Assembly (NCBI RefSeq): GCF_000876655.1
Contig: NZ_JYCN01000018.1
Span: forward strand, 62,027-126,026
DNA from: Arthrobacter sp. SPG23
GTDB taxonomy: Bacteria; Actinomycetota; Actinomycetes; Actinomycetales; Micrococcaceae
Direction of reading: 5' to 3'
Length of the DNA: 64,000 nucleotides
Part shown: positions 36,296 to 44,467 of the stretch, in pieces
Layout: every line of letters begins with the position of its first letter
Numbering within the stretch: position 1 is the first letter of the stretch
The notes under the pieces: generated by a model
What the model saw: the letters and a program-made list of their open reading frames with translations, nothing else
Told to the model about the DNA's origin: nothing
Databases searched by the model: none
Position numbers and translations under genes: made by a program

Positions 36296-36727
36296 ATGAC
36301 TGAACAGACGCCGCTCACCTGTGTCCTTGGATTCGTCCGCGCCATTGAGGCAGGCGGCGGCGCCGCTGACGTGGACGGATTCCTGGCAGAGGACTTCACA
36401 CTGGTGGAAGCGCCGCACGTGCTTGCTCCGGAGGGATCCACGCGCAGCCGCGAGCAGGTGCTGGCAGGTGCCGAGCAAAGCCGCCAGGTGGTGTCCAACC
36501 AGAGGTTCGACGTTCGGCGGACCACCTGCGAAGGAAACCGCGTTGTACTGGAAGTGGACTGGTCCGCCACGCTGTTGATGGATCTCCGCTATTGGGACGC
36601 CGGCGAAACCATCCGGGCACGGACCACGTCGGTCTTCGAAGTCCGCGAGGGCCGGATCACCAGCCAGGACAGTTACGACTGCTATTTCACCGGTAATGCA
36701 GATGACGAAGAGACGGCAGTGGAGTAA
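36296..36727 (+). CDS. NTF2-like/SnoaL-type small protein
   Basis: A 143-residue cone-shaped alpha+beta fold by pattern: N-terminal helices (VLGFVRAIEAGG, VDGFLAEDFTLVEAP), then long strands (RRTTCEGNRVVLEVDWSATL, RTTSVFEVREGRITSQDSYDCYF). NTF2-like proteins range from limonene-epoxide hydrolases and polyketide cyclases to binding proteins. It faces the type III PKS operon end to end (13 nt between this stop and the FAD gene stop), so a functional tie is only a possibility. The acidic C-terminus (ADDEETAVE) is unusual. ATG 36296. Confidence 0.75.
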   Translation: MTEQTPLTCVLGFVRAIEAGGGAADVDGFLAEDFTLVEAPHVLAPEGSTRSREQVLAGAEQSRQVVSNQRFDVRRTTCEGNRVVLEVDWSATLLMDLRYWDAGETIRARTTSVFEVREGRITSQDSYDCYFTGNADDEETAVE

Positions 36728-36740
36728 GCCGGAAGGCGTA

Positions 36741-37877
36741 TTAGTGCATCGTGAACCGGGCGGCAACGCGTGAATTGATGGCCGGCACACCGGCGGCGCA
36801 TCCGATCAGCCGGTTCCGGACCTGCCACAGCGGACGCGGCAGCGGCCTGCCCAGCGCCATATTGATTTCGGATTGCCGGGCGGCCTTCGCAGCCGCCCGC
36901 AGCTGGTGACGTTCAAAAGACCGGAGCTCCGGCTCACGGGCAGTGTGCGCCAACTGGCTAAGGATGAGCGGTGCCAGTTCAGCAGCGTCCAGCCAGCCCA
37001 GGTTCATGCCCTGGCCGCCGATAGGGCTGATTTCATGGGCGGCATCACCGATGAGTGAAATCCGGCCGTGGATCATGCGGTTCACCAGTCGTGAGCGGAC
37101 GCCAAAACTGCTCAGCATCGAATTGCTGCCGGCGTCGACGGCGATCCCGGTCCGATCCCGCACGATCCGCGCCAAGGAACCGGCGGTAGGCGGCTCCGGC
37201 AGGGCTTCCGGCAGCCGGGCCACCCAACGACGTACACCGCCCGGCAACGGAAAGGACTCCACGATTCCGGGTACCTCCAGGAAAAGAGCCGCAACGGGGC
37301 CGAACGCCGTGCCGTCGGTGAAGTCGCCCATCAGGTACCTGTCGGGATACATCTTCAGCCGGGCACGGGTGCCCAGCAACTCCCGGACCGTGGAGCGGAC
37401 CCCGTCCGCGGCCACGGCCAGGGAGGCCTGAATCCGGGATTCCCCGGCGGCGGTGAGGACGTCCACCACAACCGCGGAGCCGTCGTCGTGAATTCCCGTC
37501 ACGGTAACTCCGCGGTGTATCGCCCCGCCGTCCAGTTCCCTGACGCGCCGCTCCAGGGCGGCTTCCGTGCGAGCCTGCGGGACTGACAGCACAAAAGGGT
37601 AGCGGCCGGACACGGAGTCAAAGGACATTTCGGCCACTTCCACGCCGCCGCAGATCGCAACGCCGCAGCGGATCGCCACGCCGTCCTCCACCAGGCCTGC
37701 CGCGACTCCGGTCTGGTCGAGTGCTTCCAGCGACGGGGGATGGATGCCGATGGCGCGGGAGTGGGTGTCCGCTACCGCGCGGCGCTCCAGAACTGAAACG
37801 GATACGCCGTGCTGTAGAAGCACGGCCGCAAGGTACAGCCCCACCGGTCCGCCGCCCACGACGACGACGTCAATCAT
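36741..37877 (-). CDS. FAD-dependent monooxygenase of the type III PKS operon
   Basis: A 378-residue group A flavin monooxygenase/geranylgeranyl-reductase-like enzyme. GGGPVGLYLAAVLLQ (GxGxxG, residues 8-22), ERRA, then VAADGVRSTVRELLG and GDAAHEISPIGGQGMNLGWLDA give the FAD site and the GD motif. Such enzymes hydroxylate aromatic rings or reduce isoprenoids. In Streptomyces srs operons a flavoprotein hydroxylates alkylresorcinols to alkylquinones, so oxidation of the PKS product is the likely role. ATG 37877 overlaps the methyltransferase stop by 8 nt, so the three proteins are made together. The C-terminus differs from PHBH, which makes substrate prediction weak. Confidence 0.85.
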   Translation of the reverse strand: MIDVVVVGGGPVGLYLAAVLLQHGVSVSVLERRAVADTHSRAIGIHPPSLEALDQTGVAAGLVEDGVAIRCGVAICGGVEVAEMSFDSVSGRYPFVLSVPQARTEAALERRVRELDGGAIHRGVTVTGIHDDGSAVVVDVLTAAGESRIQASLAVAADGVRSTVRELLGTRARLKMYPDRYLMGDFTDGTAFGPVAALFLEVPGIVESFPLPGGVRRWVARLPEALPEPPTAGSLARIVRDRTGIAVDAGSNSMLSSFGVRSRLVNRMIHGRISLIGDAAHEISPIGGQGMNLGWLDAAELAPLILSQLAHTAREPELRSFERHQLRAAAKAARQSEINMALGRPLPRPLWQVRNRLIGCAAGVPAINSRVAARFTMH

Positions 37878-38604
37878 CGTTCCGGTCCAGGTCGGCCTGG
37901 TTCAGGGTTAGCAGGTTGCGGAAGGGCAGGCGCGGCGCCACGGCCCAGCCCGGGGGAGCTGCGGCCCGGAGTTCCGCAGTTGTGTAGCTGCGGCGGATGG
38001 AGGTCAGTCCGTCTTCCCGAATGAAGGAACCGGGGAACGGCCATGATGCCGCGTAGAAGAGTGCATAGGCGGCCGGGCTGCGGCGTATGTCGTTGTGGAG
38101 GACGCTGCCGCGGGACAGCAGCGCCGACTCGGCGAGGAACTGCGGCAGCTCCGACGCGCCCAGGTGGTGCAGCACGTGGTTGGAGACGACGACGTCGTAG
38201 CGTTGCCCTTCGTCCGCCAGTTCGGCAGTGGACGCCTGCCGAAAGGTCACTCCGACGACGCGCCTGCGGCGCCGGGCGAACTCGAAGGCACGACGGTCCG
38301 GGTCGATGGCGGTGATCTCCAGCTTCAGCCGGTCCCTGGCCGCCCACGCCGCCAGCAGTACCGGCACGTCCCCGCCGCCGCAGCCGATGTCCAACAAAGT
38401 GGTCACCCTGCTGGCCGAAAGGACCGGCCGGAGGTGCGTCCGGTAGATTCCGCGCCATCCGGCCACCGCCCTGTTGACCACGGAAAATTGTGCGTAGGTA
38501 CGGTCCAGCCGCTCAGGATCACAACCTGGACGGTCCATTTCCTCCACTGCGTGGACGTCGCGCTGACGCAGCATTCCCAAGGCTGCCGCCACGTGCATGG
38601 CCAT
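37870..38604 (-). CDS. SAM-dependent class I methyltransferase
   Basis: A 244-residue methyltransferase. Motif I TTLLDIGCGGGDVPVLLAA, then AIDPDRRAFEFARRRR, and motif VVVSNHVLHHL mark a class I SAM fold. Start ATG 38604 overlaps the PKS stop codon by one base, so translation is coupled. A longer frame to 38754 has Gly-rich non-conserved sequence and is not credited. Between the PKS and the FAD enzyme it probably methylates the polyketide or resorcinol product. The membrane ICMT-type methyltransferase of srsB is not present; this is a different fold in the same operon position. Confidence 0.85.
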   Translation of the reverse strand: MAMHVAAALGMLRQRDVHAVEEMDRPGCDPERLDRTYAQFSVVNRAVAGWRGIYRTHLRPVLSASRVTTLLDIGCGGGDVPVLLAAWAARDRLKLEITAIDPDRRAFEFARRRRRVVGVTFRQASTAELADEGQRYDVVVSNHVLHHLGASELPQFLAESALLSRGSVLHNDIRRSPAAYALFYAASWPFPGSFIREDGLTSIRRSYTTAELRAAAPPGWAVAPRLPFRNLLTLNQADLDRNDD

Positions 38605-39818
38605 CAGATGAGCGACGGCTCTGTCCGTGCTGCTGCTTCCTCCGTCCCGGACGACTCCCGGGCCGCCGCGGGCGACGCTTCCGGCTGCGGGGTGCGCACC
38701 TTGGTGAACATCGCCGTTTCCACCGTCAGGCCCGGTCCGAACGCCATGGAGCACACGCGTTCATCGCCCTCCTGCGGCGGGAGCCCGGCAATGTGCTTGA
38801 GGACGAAGAGCACCGTGGCGCTGCTCATGTTGCCGAAGTTGCGGAGTGTTTCGCGGGCCGGAACAAGCTGCTCGTCCGTGAGCTCGAGCCGGGACTGCAC
38901 CTTGTCCAGGATGCTGCGCCCGCCGGGGTGGATGGCCCAGTGGGTGATGTTCCGATAGGGGAGTCCCCGCAGTGTTTCGTCGCGCGAAAGCAGCGGCTCA
39001 AGCGCCCCGATGATGTGGTCGTCAATGATGTGCGGGACATAATTGCCCAGCACCATCTCGAAGCCTTCGTCGCCGATGTTCCACGCCATGGATTCCTCGC
39101 CGACGGGAGTGAGCACAGTCTCGAAGTGGTCCAGCTGCAACAGCGGGCTTCCTTCCGGAATGTCCCTGGCCGAGATGACAGCAGCTGCGGCGCCGTCGGC
39201 AAATAAGGCCGAGCCCATGATGGTGTCCGGGTCGTTGGAGGTGCGGACGTGGAGCGAACAGAGCTCGGCGCAGACCACCAGGACAACGGCGTCCGGATCT
39301 GCCTCGCAGAAGGACTTGGCGGCGCGCAACGCCGGAAACGCCGCGTAGCAGCCCATGAAGCCCAGGTGGTAGCGCTGCACGGCCGGATTCAAACCCAGGG
39401 CACGGACGATCTTGTAGTCCGGACCGGGGTTGAAGAACCCGGTGCACGAGACTGTCACGAGGTGGGTTATGTCAGCTGCCTCGATACCGGCACAGGCATC
39501 CAACGCGGCCTTGGCGGATTCCACGAAGAGCTTGGTGGCTTCGCGGCCGAAGATGTCGTTCCGGACCTTCGTGCTGGGACTCAGTACAAGGCCGGCATCC
39601 GGGTCAAAGAACTGCGGATCGTCCGCACGGCTGTCCCGGGTGAGCTCGGTGACGGCCGTGTACCGGGTGTCGATGGCTGCGGAATCAAAGCAGGTATTGA
39701 CCAGCCGCGAACCCAGCCTGGTAAGCCCTGGCTGGGCGGCGAACACATCGCGGGCCTCAGATTGAATGAGTACGGTGGGCGGGACAGCAGTTTCGAGGGA
39801 CCTCATGTAGACCGTCAT
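38604..39818 (-). CDS. Type III polyketide synthase (chalcone/alkylresorcinol synthase family)
   Basis: A 404-residue homodimeric ketosynthase. The Cys-His-Asn triad can be placed: Cys157 in GFMGCYAAF, His297 in WAIHPGGRSIL and Asn330 in LRNFGNMSSATV. VSCTGFFNPGPDY and ALFADGAAAAVIS are also typical. It extends an acyl-CoA starter with malonyl-CoA. The starter-pocket residues resemble bacterial alkylresorcinol or alkylpyrone synthases (a cytosolic lipid-fed enzyme), not plant CHS, but the product cannot be read directly. The C-terminal tail (residues 375-404, Ala/Glu/Ser/Thr-rich) is a disordered extension. It heads the PKS-methyltransferase-FAD operon, divergent from the UvrA-like gene. Confidence 0.92.
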   Translation of the reverse strand: MTVYMRSLETAVPPTVLIQSEARDVFAAQPGLTRLGSRLVNTCFDSAAIDTRYTAVTELTRDSRADDPQFFDPDAGLVLSPSTKVRNDIFGREATKLFVESAKAALDACAGIEAADITHLVTVSCTGFFNPGPDYKIVRALGLNPAVQRYHLGFMGCYAAFPALRAAKSFCEADPDAVVLVVCAELCSLHVRTSNDPDTIMGSALFADGAAAAVISARDIPEGSPLLQLDHFETVLTPVGEESMAWNIGDEGFEMVLGNYVPHIIDDHIIGALEPLLSRDETLRGLPYRNITHWAIHPGGRSILDKVQSRLELTDEQLVPARETLRNFGNMSSATVLFVLKHIAGLPPQEGDERVCSMAFGPGLTVETAMFTKVRTPQPEASPAAARESSGTEEAAARTEPSLI

Positions 39819-39966
39819 GGTTCATTCTCAGTGAGCATCGCCCTTAAGACAATGGTGGTTACCAAACGGTACGGCGCCCCGGAGGACCGCCCAAAGCTGG
39901 TTAGATTGAACCGGGCGACGCCGGCGGAACCCACGCCGGCTGCCCGGATGAGCAGATGGAGACACG

Positions 39967-42360
39967 ATGAGCATGGCCACCCAGACGGACCCGCAGTCGC
40001 CAGCGCAGCACGTGGCGGACAGCCACGATTTGATCCGCGTGCAGGGCGCACGCGAGAACAACCTCAAGGACATCAGCCTTGAGATCCCGAAGCGCCGGCT
40101 GACAGTGTTCACGGGTGTCTCCGGCTCGGGCAAGAGCTCCCTGGTGTTCGCCACGATCGCAGCCGAGTCGCAACGGATGATCAACGAGACCTACAGTGCA
40201 TTCGTGCAGGGCTTCATGCCGGCGCTGGCGCGGCCCGACGTCGACCTGCTGGAGGGCCTGACCACCGCAATCATCGTGGACCAGGAGCGGATGGGTGCCA
40301 ACCCCCGCTCCACCGTGGGCACGGCAACCGACGCCAACGCGATGCTGCGAATCCTCTTCAGCCGGCTGGGCAGGCCGCACATCGGGCCGCCCACGGCGTT
40401 CTCCTTCAACGTCCCGACGCGGAAGGCCAGCGGCGTCATGAGCACCGAGAAAGCCGGCGGCCGGGTGGAAAAGAGCGTGGTGCAGAACGCGGTGTATCTG
40501 GGCGGGATGTGTCCGCGCTGCGAGGGCATGGGCTCGGTCTCGGATTTTGATCTCACGGCGCTTTACGACGACAGCAAGTCGCTTGGCGAGGGTGCCCTGA
40601 CCGTTCCCGGCTACAGCATGGACGGGTGGTACGGCCGCATCTTCAGCGGCGCCGGGTTCGACATGGACAAGCCGATCGCGAAGTTCACCAAGAAGGAGCT
40701 GGACAACCTTCTCTACAAGGAGCCAACCAAGATCAAGGTCGAGGGCATCAACCTCACCTACGAGGGCCTGATCCCGAAAATCCAGAAGTCGATGCTCTCC
40801 AAGGACGTCGACGCGATGCAGCCCCACATCAGGGCTTTCGTGGAGCGTGCCATCACCTTCCAGGCCTGCCCCGAGTGCGACGGCACGCGGCTCAGCCCGG
40901 AAGCAAGGTCCTCGAAGATCCAGGGCAGGAACATCGCCGACCTGTGCGGGATGCAGATCAGCGACCTGGCCGGGTGGGTCCGTGACCTCAAGGAGCCCTC
41001 GGTCGCTCCGCTCCTGAAAGGCCTGCAGCACCTGCTCGACTCGTTCGCCGAAATCGGGCTGGGTTACCTCTCGCTGGACCGGCCTGCGGGCACGCTTTCC
41101 GGGGGAGAGGCACAGCGGACCAAGATGATCCGGCACCTGGGCTCGTCCCTTACGGACATCACCTATGTCTTCGACGAGCCGACGATCGGCCTCCACCCGC
41201 ATGACATCGAACGGATGAACCAGCTGCTGCTGCAGCTGCGTGACAAGGGAAACACCGTACTCGTCGTCGAACACAAACCGGAGACCATCGCGATCGCCGA
41301 CCACGTCGTTGACCTCGGTCCCGGCGCAGGCACCGAAGGCGGCAGCGTCTGCTTCGAGGGAAACATTGAGGGGCTGCGGGGGAGTGACACCATCACCGGC
41401 CGCCACCTCGACGACCGCGCCACTGTCAAGGCTTCCGTGCGCACGCCGTCCGGCGCGCTCGAGGTGCGGGACGCCTCGACGCATAACCTTCAGGACGTAA
41501 ACGTCGACATTCCGCTCGGCGTACTCTGCGTCCTGACGGGAGTCGCGGGTTCGGGCAAGAGTTCGCTGATCCAGGGTTCGGTGGCCGGCCGCGACGGTGT
41601 CGTGGTGATCGACCAGGGCGCCATCAGGGGATCGCGCCGCAGCAACCCGGCGACGTACACCGGCCTTCTCGAACCCATCCGCAAAGCGTTCGCGAAGGCC
41701 AACGGGGTGAAGCCGGCGCTCTTCAGCTCCAACTCCGAGGGTGCCTGCCCCACCTGCAATGGCGCCGGTGTGATCTTCACGGAATTGGGCGTTATGGCAA
41801 CCGTCGAGTCCGTCTGCGAAGACTGTGAGGGCAGGAGGTTCCAAGCGTCGGTCCTGGAATATCAATTGGGCGGCCGCAACATCGCCGAAGTGCTGGCAAT
41901 GTCCATGACCGAAGCCGAGGCCTTCTTCGGCGAAGGCGAGGCGCGCACGCCGGCGGCCCACAAAATCCTCGACCGGCTCGTGGACGTCGGCCTCGGGTAC
42001 CTGACCCTCGGCCAGCCGTTGACCACGCTGTCCGGCGGCGAGCGGCAGCGCGTCAAGCTGGCCACCCAAATGGCGGAGAAGGGCGAAGTCTACGTTCTGG
42101 ACGAACCGACCACCGGCCTCCATCTCGCCGACGTCCGGAACCTGCTGGGCCTGTTGGACAGGTTGGTGGATTCCGGCAAGTCGGTCATTGTGATCGAGCA
42201 TCACCAGGCCGTCATGGCGCACGCCGACTGGATTATCGACCTTGGCCCGGGCGCCGGGCACGACGGCGGCCGGATCGTCTTCGAGGGCACCCCCGCCGAG
42301 CTCGTTGACGGCCGGTCGACGCTCACCGGCGAACATCTCGCGGCCTATGTGGGAGCCTGA
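39967..42360 (+). CDS. UvrA-like ABC ATPase lacking the UvrB-binding region
   Basis: A 797-residue paralogue of UvrA, about 150 residues shorter than the excinuclease subunit. Two ABC modules: GVSGSGKSSL, CPRCEGMG, CPECDGTRL and LSGGEAQRTKM in the first; GVAGSGKSSL, CPTCNGAG, CEDCEGRR and LSGGERQRVKL, VLDEPTTGLHL in the second, so zinc and ATP sites are intact. The UvrB-binding and most of the insertion domain after the first Walker A are missing or replaced. Such class II UvrA proteins include DrrC of Streptomyces peucetius, which protects DNA against daunorubicin. It faces the PKS operon over 148 nt, so a protective role is a fair inference. ATG 39967 with GGAGA upstream. Confidence 0.9.
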   Translation: MSMATQTDPQSPAQHVADSHDLIRVQGARENNLKDISLEIPKRRLTVFTGVSGSGKSSLVFATIAAESQRMINETYSAFVQGFMPALARPDVDLLEGLTTAIIVDQERMGANPRSTVGTATDANAMLRILFSRLGRPHIGPPTAFSFNVPTRKASGVMSTEKAGGRVEKSVVQNAVYLGGMCPRCEGMGSVSDFDLTALYDDSKSLGEGALTVPGYSMDGWYGRIFSGAGFDMDKPIAKFTKKELDNLLYKEPTKIKVEGINLTYEGLIPKIQKSMLSKDVDAMQPHIRAFVERAITFQACPECDGTRLSPEARSSKIQGRNIADLCGMQISDLAGWVRDLKEPSVAPLLKGLQHLLDSFAEIGLGYLSLDRPAGTLSGGEAQRTKMIRHLGSSLTDITYVFDEPTIGLHPHDIERMNQLLLQLRDKGNTVLVVEHKPETIAIADHVVDLGPGAGTEGGSVCFEGNIEGLRGSDTITGRHLDDRATVKASVRTPSGALEVRDASTHNLQDVNVDIPLGVLCVLTGVAGSGKSSLIQGSVAGRDGVVVIDQGAIRGSRRSNPATYTGLLEPIRKAFAKANGVKPALFSSNSEGACPTCNGAGVIFTELGVMATVESVCEDCEGRRFQASVLEYQLGGRNIAEVLAMSMTEAEAFFGEGEARTPAAHKILDRLVDVGLGYLTLGQPLTTLSGGERQRVKLATQMAEKGEVYVLDEPTTGLHLADVRNLLGLLDRLVDSGKSVIVIEHHQAVMAHADWIIDLGPGAGHDGGRIVFEGTPAELVDGRSTLTGEHLAAYVGA

Positions 42361-42391
42361 CGGGGGGAGAAGCCGCAGGCCTGCCGCAACG

Positions 42392-42781
42392 CTAGCGGCC
42401 GCCCTTGGCAAGGTAGTCAGCCGCGTCGTACTGGATGCGCAGCTCGCGGATCTTGTCGCCGTCGAACTCGAAGAACTCCGAAAATCGGACCTCGCCGCCG
42501 GGCAGTTCGGCGTTGTACAGCACAGCTGCGCCGCCTTCCCCGCTGACCGCCTGCAGGACGGCAATGTCCTTGACGTTCTCGATGAACCCCCGCACACCCT
42601 TGGCGAATCTGGTGCCGCCGGCTAGACGGCCGGCGATCGGCCCTTCGAACACGAAGTCATCAGCCAGAAGCGGGAGCAGGTCGCGGCCATCCTGGTAAGC
42701 GTCCGCACCTCCGCGCAGGACCGCATAGTAGCTCCGGAGGGTGGCGTGGCCTTCGATGACGGCCACTGAGGCGGTTGACAT
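42392..42781 (-). CDS. NTF2/SnoaL-like protein
   Basis: A 129-residue alpha+beta cone protein: helices ATLRSYYAVLRGG, DLLPLLADDFVFEGP (a typical SnoaL start), then strands and FSEFFEFDGDKIRELRIQYDAADYLAKGG. ATG 42781 follows AGGAGATGTT and is preferred over the longer frame to 42898, which reads through the operator-like palindrome. It converges on the UvrA-like gene with 31 nt between. SnoaL-type proteins include small-molecule hydrolases and isomerases; the substrate is unknown. A TetR-type palindrome lies in its promoter region. Confidence 0.78.
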   Translation of the reverse strand: MSTASVAVIEGHATLRSYYAVLRGGADAYQDGRDLLPLLADDFVFEGPIAGRLAGGTRFAKGVRGFIENVKDIAVLQAVSGEGGAAVLYNAELPGGEVRFSEFFEFDGDKIRELRIQYDAADYLAKGGR

Positions 42782-42820
42782 AACATCTCCTGACGTCGCG
42801 GTTTTGATGCTTGAGATAAG

Positions 42821-42834
42821 CAAGCGGGCGCTTG
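42821..42834. promoter_or_regulatory. CAAGCGGGCGCTTG palindrome, TetR-type operator candidate
   Basis: Perfect 6-bp arms with 2-nt centre, 40 nt upstream of the NTF2-like gene start on the minus strand. TetR-family operators often have AAGC/GCTT half sites of this kind. No TetR gene is within the window near it. Confidence 0.5.
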
Positions 42835-43093
42835 AGCATGTCACGCACGTTGCTTTCTTCGGGTTGTTACGACTTATGGGCAGTATTTGCAGCGGCACGG
42901 GAGCTCGGCCTGGTCCGTCAGGGTTCAGCTGGGGCGGCGTTCTGTAGTCGAGGCATTAGATGACGTGACCTGAGCTGCGGTAACCCCGAATTCGTTCACG
43001 GACGGGAGTTCTCGCAGCTGCTTCCGCCTCCATGGTTCTAACGCCGATAATCTACATTATGTAAAGTAGAATAGTGACTATTGCATCTGATGC
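42835..43093. other. Non-coding junction before the broken recombinase
   Basis: No supported ORF. It becomes AT-rich toward 43050 and carries an 11-bp palindrome TACATTATGTA (43053-43063) and TAGAAT (43067-43072), a possible -10. In-frame stop TGA at 43088 closes the recombinase frame just upstream of its ATG, so the missing 5' part of that gene is not here. This looks like the edge of a deletion or insertion. Confidence 0.5.
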
Positions 43094-43804
43094 ATGATCA
43101 CCGCTCCTCCGGCTGCGACTCGCCGCCACGTAGTCATTCAGCTTCGTAAAGCGCCTTTGCCCGACGGTCCCACAACCAGACATGCCATCAGAACCTTTTT
43201 CGTCTGGGCGATGAAGAACCGGACCTGCACCAACATCACCATCGGCTTCCGGCAGGCCAAGACCGTGCCGCTGCTCACCCAAGGTCAGCGGCTGGCCATG
43301 CTCAAGGCCTGCCTCACCGACGACATCGACACCCTGTCCCACCGAGTCGCCGCCACTCTCTTGCTGCTCTACGCCCAACCAGTAGTGAAGATCGCCGCGA
43401 TGAAAAGCACCGACGTGATCCTCACACCCGGTGGCCTTCGCCTGTCACTCGGGGAAGAGCATCCAGCGCCAGTGCCCGAACCTTTCGCCTCACTGCTCAC
43501 AGAACACCTCGCCTCACGCCCCAACATGCGTACCGGCAGCAGCTCCGGCAGTCCGTGGCTCTTCCCGGGCTACCGCGCCGGGCAACACATGCACCCCAAC
43601 ACGCTCATGATGCGTCTCAGGGAAATTGGAATAGACCTCCTAGGCGCACGCAACGCATCCCTCCGCAGCCTAGTCAAAGAAGTCCCCGCACCGCTCGTCG
43701 CAGAAATGCTCGGCTACAGCTACCAAGTCACCCAAAAACATGGCGCGGCCGCCGCCGACCCATGGTCCCGCTATGCACCAATCGCTCCTGTCAGAGTGAA
43801 TTAG
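43094..43804 (+). pseudogene. Tyrosine-recombinase-like gene, 5' truncated
   Basis: A 236-residue frame matching the C-terminal half of a XerD-like actinobacterial recombinase group. Recognisable parts: TRHAIRTFFVWAMKNR (end of the SAM-like arm domain), LTQGQRLAMLKACLTDD, VAATLLLLYAQPVVKIAAM, and WLFPGYRAGQHMHPNTLMMRLREIGI, RNASLRSLVKEVPAPLVAEMLGYS. The N-terminal core-binding domain of roughly 150-250 residues is absent, and the usual R...HxxR...Y catalytic set cannot be traced. A stop codon sits immediately upstream. It is most likely a relic of an integrated element; it could also be a short expressed fragment. No intact transposase is nearby. Confidence 0.7.
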
Positions 43805-43821
43805 AAGCGACTGCCGGCTCC

Positions 43822-44070
43822 TCAATGGCGAAGGAGCAGGTTCAAACCAACAAGAAGGAGCCCAGCGCCCATGAGTGCTGCTAGAACTCCTATCGCCAGC
43901 CACCTGCCTGGAGCCATTGCTTCGTCTGATGGACGCCCAGGACGGCCGCCCATCATGCTCATCCATTTACGATGCCCCTTGGAAACGGCGGACCGAAAGA
44001 AGGCTACGGCCAGCCCCATAAGAAGGAACAGGATGCCAAATAGTGCGAGAACTGCTCCCTGCAAGAGCAC
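43822..44070 (-). CDS. Small two-pass membrane protein of unknown function
   Basis: An 82-residue protein with two hydrophobic helices (VLALFGILFLLMGLAVAFF and WLAIGVLAALMGAGLLLVGLNLLL) and a short basic loop between them (SKGHRKWMSMMGG). GTG 44070 has GGGAGCAAG upstream, which supports translation. No family recognised. It is convergent with the recombinase relic and lies in the accessory zone. Confidence 0.6.
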   Translation of the reverse strand: MLLQGAVLALFGILFLLMGLAVAFFRSAVSKGHRKWMSMMGGRPGRPSDEAMAPGRWLAIGVLAALMGAGLLLVGLNLLLRH

Positions 44071-44467
44071 CCTTGCTCCCTTCGCTCAGGGCGTCCGTTG
44101 AGCACACTTTGCCACAGCAAAGGGCTAACTCGCATCAGATTCACCGAAGTCCCAGGAGCATATTCATCGTTGCCAGTACGAGAAAGCCGATGTTGCATGT
44201 GATGCATCCAACGGGGGCTTCGCCAAATGCGCGGACTCCGATGCCTTCATCTCCTAACGTGCCCAAACTTTCAAGACCTGCTCCTTCCGGGCGGCCCTTC
44301 GAGAGACATCCCCTATCGCTATCTGAGCGTCCTCCTGTATCCCGATGCGGAAGAATGTACCCCCTTTGTGTCGCTGATACGGCGGGCGGATGCAGGTACG
44401 ATGCGTTCAGCACTGACGCTGATCGACCCGGACATCAGTGCCTGCACTGATGGCTTGGGGGAACACA
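44071..44467. other. Intergenic stretch without a supported gene
   Basis: Short frames exist on both strands (for example 44141-44413 minus, 44227-44562 plus), but none has a clear ribosome site, typical codon usage or a recognisable domain. I see no RNA gene or clear repeat. The region may be decayed coding DNA. Confidence 0.4.

Noticed and set aside
39901..42597. 898-residue open frame on the minus strand
   Set aside because: It lies antisense to the UvrA-like gene, whose ATP, zinc and signature motifs are intact. Long antisense frames arise easily at this GC content.
44141..44413. 90-residue frame on the minus strand with a hydrophobic end
   Set aside because: No ribosome site, non-typical composition in the first 60 residues, no domain.
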